This document shows positions 6,715 to 8,231 of a stretch of 8,231 nucleotides of DNA, piece by piece. Each line of letters begins with the position of its first letter. Positions within the stretch are counted from its first letter, which is position 1. The stretch comes from Candidatus Zhuqueibacterota bacterium (lineage in GTDB: Bacteria > Zhuqueibacterota > Zhuqueibacteria > Oceanimicrobiales > Oceanimicrobiaceae): NCBI GenBank assembly GCA_011775825.1, contig JAABYK010000693.1, positions 1 through 8,231 of the forward strand, read 5' to 3'. The position numbers and the translations under genes are program-made. The notes under the pieces were generated by a model. It did not search any database. It saw nothing but the letters and a program-made list of their open reading frames with translations, and was not told the origin of the DNA.

Positions 6715-7362
6715 TTACGCTTTCTGTTTTTGCTTCAAATTCTCCCAAACCATCAGTGGGTTACGACTCAACTCATAGATGGCATCGCGCAGATCTTCTA
6801 GTTGTTCAAGCCAGTTGGTTACCGCTTCGTCCGGTTTTAGGTTGCTTATAAAATTCTCGATTTCGGTTTTCTGAGGCCAGGTTTTGAGCGATTCCGGTAT
6901 TTGCTTTTGCCGGACTTGATGATAAATGTGACCCTTTACGGCCAGGCCGCGCAGGAGCGTGCGGATGCGGTGAAACTGTGCTTTTGCCGTGTCTCCAGAG
7001 CATGGGTTGATGGCTTCAAATGTCTGAAAATCATGGGATTGGATTTCTTTTAGAATTTGTTCGACTTGTTGCTTCGTAGCAAACCGTGTTTGTTCCAGAA
7101 GATCTAACCAGAATTGCTTGCCCTCATCGGCAAGATTGGCGTTCAAGAGAATCATCTCTCGGCAAGCGGAGACGTCCTCATTTGCCAGTCGTTCAAGACA
7201 TTGCTCAAGACTCTCATTTTCGGGATAGGTACCGAAGAGCTGCGAAATACGATGCATGTCGCGTGGGACGCCGCCGCCAAACACGATGGCCGCGGGCAGA
7301 AACTTTGGCGTCCAGCCGGTGTGATGCTCCATGAAAAAGGCCAGAGAGCCGGTGGCATCCAT
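6715..7362 (-). CDS. Hypothetical protein, possibly 5'-truncated
   Basis: A 215-residue reading frame from the ATG at 7362, not recognised. The first 40 residues contain a short hydrophobic, glycine-rich stretch (FLPAAIVFGGG at about 21-31). The rest is mostly charged and helical (LEQCLERLA, WLDLLEQ, QQVEQILKEI, NWLEQLEDLRDAIYEL). There is no signal peptide or convincing membrane segment, and no catalytic motif I can name. None of the candidate starts (7362, 7332, 7257) has a Shine-Dalgarno sequence. The sequence just upstream in a neighbouring frame reads FLEGVRLLLAGADIPVP and looks protein-like, so the gene may have lost its 5' end through a frameshift near 7365-7375. It lies 185 bp downstream of the GYD gene on the same strand. 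It could be a pseudogene. Confidence 0.5.
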   Translation of the reverse strand: MDATGSLAFFMEHHTGWTPKFLPAAIVFGGGVPRDMHRISQLFGTYPENESLEQCLERLANEDVSACREMILLNANLADEGKQFWLDLLEQTRFATKQQVEQILKEIQSHDFQTFEAINPCSGDTAKAQFHRIRTLLRGLAVKGHIYHQVRQKQIPESLKTWPQKTEIENFISNLKPDEAVTNWLEQLEDLRDAIYELSRNPLMVWENLKQKQKA

Positions 7363-7470
7363 GGGGGAACCGGAATGTCTGCACCAGCTAAGAGTAGGCG
7401 AACTCCTTCAAGGAAAAGAATTGCCCCGTCCCTTAGGAAAAACGCGGGAATTTACAAAACGCCTTTTTGG

Positions 7471-7494
7471 AGTTCGGCGACTGTCTCGCCAACT
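7471..7494. repeat. Hairpin AGTT(C)GGCGA-CTGTC-TCGCCAACT
   Basis: A 9-bp stem with one bulged base and a 5-nt loop, 54 bp beyond the stop of the GYD gene. No T tract follows on the minus strand, so it is at best a weak or factor-assisted terminator, or another short repeat. Confidence 0.55.
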
Positions 7495-7496
7495 TA

Positions 7497-7513
7497 CATT
7501 GACACAGTCAATG
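7497..7513. repeat. Inverted repeat CATTGAC-ACA-GTCAATG
   Basis: A perfect 7-bp stem with a 3-nt loop, 2 bp from the previous hairpin and 35 bp downstream of the GYD gene stop. Two adjacent hairpins may protect the 3' end of the GYD mRNA. Otherwise they mark repeat DNA. Confidence 0.5.
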
Positions 7514-7547
7514 GACTCGGACACTTGAAGCATTTTGTTGGCTGCGC

Positions 7548-7844
7548 CTAAATCTCCTCCGTCAAGTCCAGAAACCGTTTGTACGGAATGGCGATGGCGC
7601 TTTCGGCCTGAAAGGCGCCGTTGGAGAGGCTGATCATCGAGACTTTGGCGGCGGTTTCTTCATCCGGCGCTTCGTAAATGTCCAGAAAGTCGAATTGCCC
7701 CAGCAAGGCGTAGTGGGATATAAATTTCACCTCCGGGCATTTCTTTTTGACTTGCTGCAACCAGGCGCGTCCGATCTTGGCCCGGTCTTTCATTTTCCTG
7801 GTGACTTCCGGTGAGAGTTTGGTCATCAAAACAAAGGTTGGCAT
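7548..7844 (-). CDS. GYD domain-containing protein
   Basis: A 98-residue protein, the usual size of the single-domain GYD family (Pfam GYD, small alpha/beta proteins with a ferredoxin-like fold). It opens MPTFVLMTKLSPEV and shows the family pattern: first strand, helix with conserved basic residues (about 13-35), then GQFDFLDIYEAPDEETAAK (about 49-67), where the naming Gly-Tyr-Asp motif appears as Gln-Phe-Asp, and a last strand near 78-87. The biochemical function of the family is not established. It has no membrane or export signal, so it is probably cytoplasmic. The start at 7844 is fixed by GGAGG 6 nt upstream. An in-frame ATG at 7865 would add 7 residues and would lie upstream of that site. 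It appears to be a single-gene unit with its own promoter. Confidence 0.88.
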   Translation of the reverse strand: MPTFVLMTKLSPEVTRKMKDRAKIGRAWLQQVKKKCPEVKFISHYALLGQFDFLDIYEAPDEETAAKVSMISLSNGAFQAESAIAIPYKRFLDLTEEI

Positions 7845-7850
7845 GGTGCA

Positions 7851-7855
7851 CCTCC
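7851..7855 (-). promoter_or_regulatory. Ribosome binding site GGAGG of the GYD gene
   Basis: GGAGG on the minus strand stands 6 nt before the ATG at 7844 and selects this start. It overlaps a tandem duplication of TCCAATGG (7853-7860 and 7861-7868, plus strand). Confidence 0.85.
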
Positions 7856-7904
7856 AATGGTCCAATGGAATAAATTTCTGGTCAAACCGCTTTTCATTCG
7901 TTAT

Positions 7905-7910
7905 ATTATA
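7905..7910 (-). promoter_or_regulatory. Candidate -10 box TATAAT for the GYD gene
   Basis: TATAAT on the minus strand lies in an AT-rich segment (GAGTATAAC GAGTATAAT) about 60 nt upstream of the GYD start. No well-spaced -35 box is evident. The nearest TTGATT is only 13 nt away. It is a plausible promoter on composition and position only. Confidence 0.4.
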
Positions 7911-7952
7911 CTCGTTATACTCTAATCAACCTTGGAACAAAAAGCAAGCCTT

Positions 7953-8132
7953 AAATGACGTTCATTACCGGACACTTCTCAAGATAGAGAAACATAAAAG
8001 AATTTTTGGACGCGGATGTTTACAGATTCGCGCTGATTTAGTTGATTTGAGTGGGTAAAACAATATAAAATCTGCGTTATCAGCGTCAATCTGTGTCCAA
8101 AACAAAAAGTGTCCGATAGCAAGAAATGACGT
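7953..8132. mobile_element. MITE-like element with 9-bp flanking direct repeat
   Basis: AAATGACGT occurs at 7953-7961 and again at 8124-8132, as a target-site duplication would. Close to the ends lie CGGACACTT (7969-7977) and its reverse complement AAGTGTCCG (8107-8115), a terminal-inverted-repeat-like pair. The interior (about 162 bp) has no coding capacity and contains a second imperfect inverted repeat (8003-8102). This layout fits a small non-autonomous element upstream of the GYD gene. The inverted ends are imperfect beyond the 9-bp core, and the 9-bp direct repeat alone could be chance. Confidence 0.5.
8003..8102. repeat. Imperfect inverted repeat with TTTTGGAC ends
   Basis: The left end TTTTGGACGCGGAT and the right end read in reverse (TTTTGGACACAGAT) agree at 12 of 14 bases. 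The arms continue as irregular CAGATT/GCTGATT-like motifs (ACAGATT, GCGCTGATTT, CTGCGTTATCAGCG). From memory, intergenic repeats of this style (GGACGCGGAT ... AATCTGTGTCC) are common in environmental bacterial genomes. It has no coding capacity. Confidence 0.6.
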
Positions 8133-8231
8133 GAACGACAAGACTCAGTTAGGGTGAGTCAACTGTACCGCCTCCTTTAGTCATTCTGGCGTGTTTTTAA
8201 GTGAGGAGCCGATTGGCGGCAGCAATGGATG
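8133..8231. other. Right edge, no supported gene
   Basis: It contains an inverted repeat GACTCA/TGAGTC (8142-8160). A minus-strand frame enters from the right edge for 16 codons and stops at 8181. This could be the end of an outside gene, but it is too short to support. Confidence 0.35.

Noticed and set aside
6559..6801. An 80-codon open frame on the plus strand
   Set aside because: It overlaps the end of the minus-strand hypothetical gene, has low-complexity hydrophobic content and shows no family resemblance.
7114..7551. A 145-codon open frame on the plus strand
   Set aside because: It overlaps the hypothetical gene antisense and runs through the hairpins into the GYD gene end. There is no ribosome binding site and no recognisable protein features.
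8181..8231. C-terminal end of a minus-strand gene entering from the right (HPLLPPIGSSLKNTPE then stop)
   Set aside because: Sixteen codons without recognisable features cannot be told from a chance open frame.

Overview
The window is a bacterial accessory region in which every convincing gene lies on the minus strand. Its core is a tandem cluster of membrane-anchored, Hanks-type Ser/Thr protein kinases with near-identical first residues (MIGKxISHYKI). In transcription order (right to left) these are a kinase with a C-terminal TolB/PD40-type beta-propeller (5843-3084), a kinase with an AVLPF (FlgO/TolB-N-like) domain and a long TPR region (3075-109), and the first 14 codons of a third kinase that runs off the left edge (43-1). 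The first two are separated by 8 bp and the third follows after 65 bp, so they probably form one operon. Each complete protein has a cytoplasmic kinase, one transmembrane helix and a presumably extracytoplasmic interaction domain, so the two likely sense or bind different things through a common kinase module.

From 5844 to 6714 there is no intact gene. This stretch holds a set of short hairpin repeats (core CTCCGTAGGAG or TCCCGTAGGGA followed by ATGT) in both orientations, and two decayed kinase gene heads (6181 and 6437, minus strand) that retain the MIGKTISHYEIL-type start and then frameshift or run into repeat sequence. The kinase cluster was therefore once larger, or its heads have been copied and broken here.

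The right part holds an unrecognised 215-codon reading frame with no ribosome binding site and a probable frame disruption at its 5' end (7362-6715), a complete small GYD-domain protein with a strong Shine-Dalgarno sequence (7844-7548), and a MITE-like nested repeat (about 7953-8132) with a 9-bp direct repeat at its edges and inverted CGGACACTT near its ends.

The most striking signal is that repeats lie inside the genes. The propeller kinase carries an in-frame, 87-bp multi-hairpin element in the loop after the kinase hinge. The TPR kinase carries an unrelated perfect palindrome (14-bp arms) at the same place in its fold. A covarying relative of that palindrome lies between the TPR kinase and the next kinase gene. 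This resembles protein-coding palindromic elements such as those of Rickettsia.

Taxonomy can only be guessed. The kinase architectures, a base composition that looks moderate by eye, and the abundance of short palindromic repeats suggest an uncultured bacterium near KSB1, Calditrichota, Ignavibacteria or the wider FCB group, or possibly Acidobacteria. No rRNA, tRNA, CRISPR array or intact transposase gene was seen.
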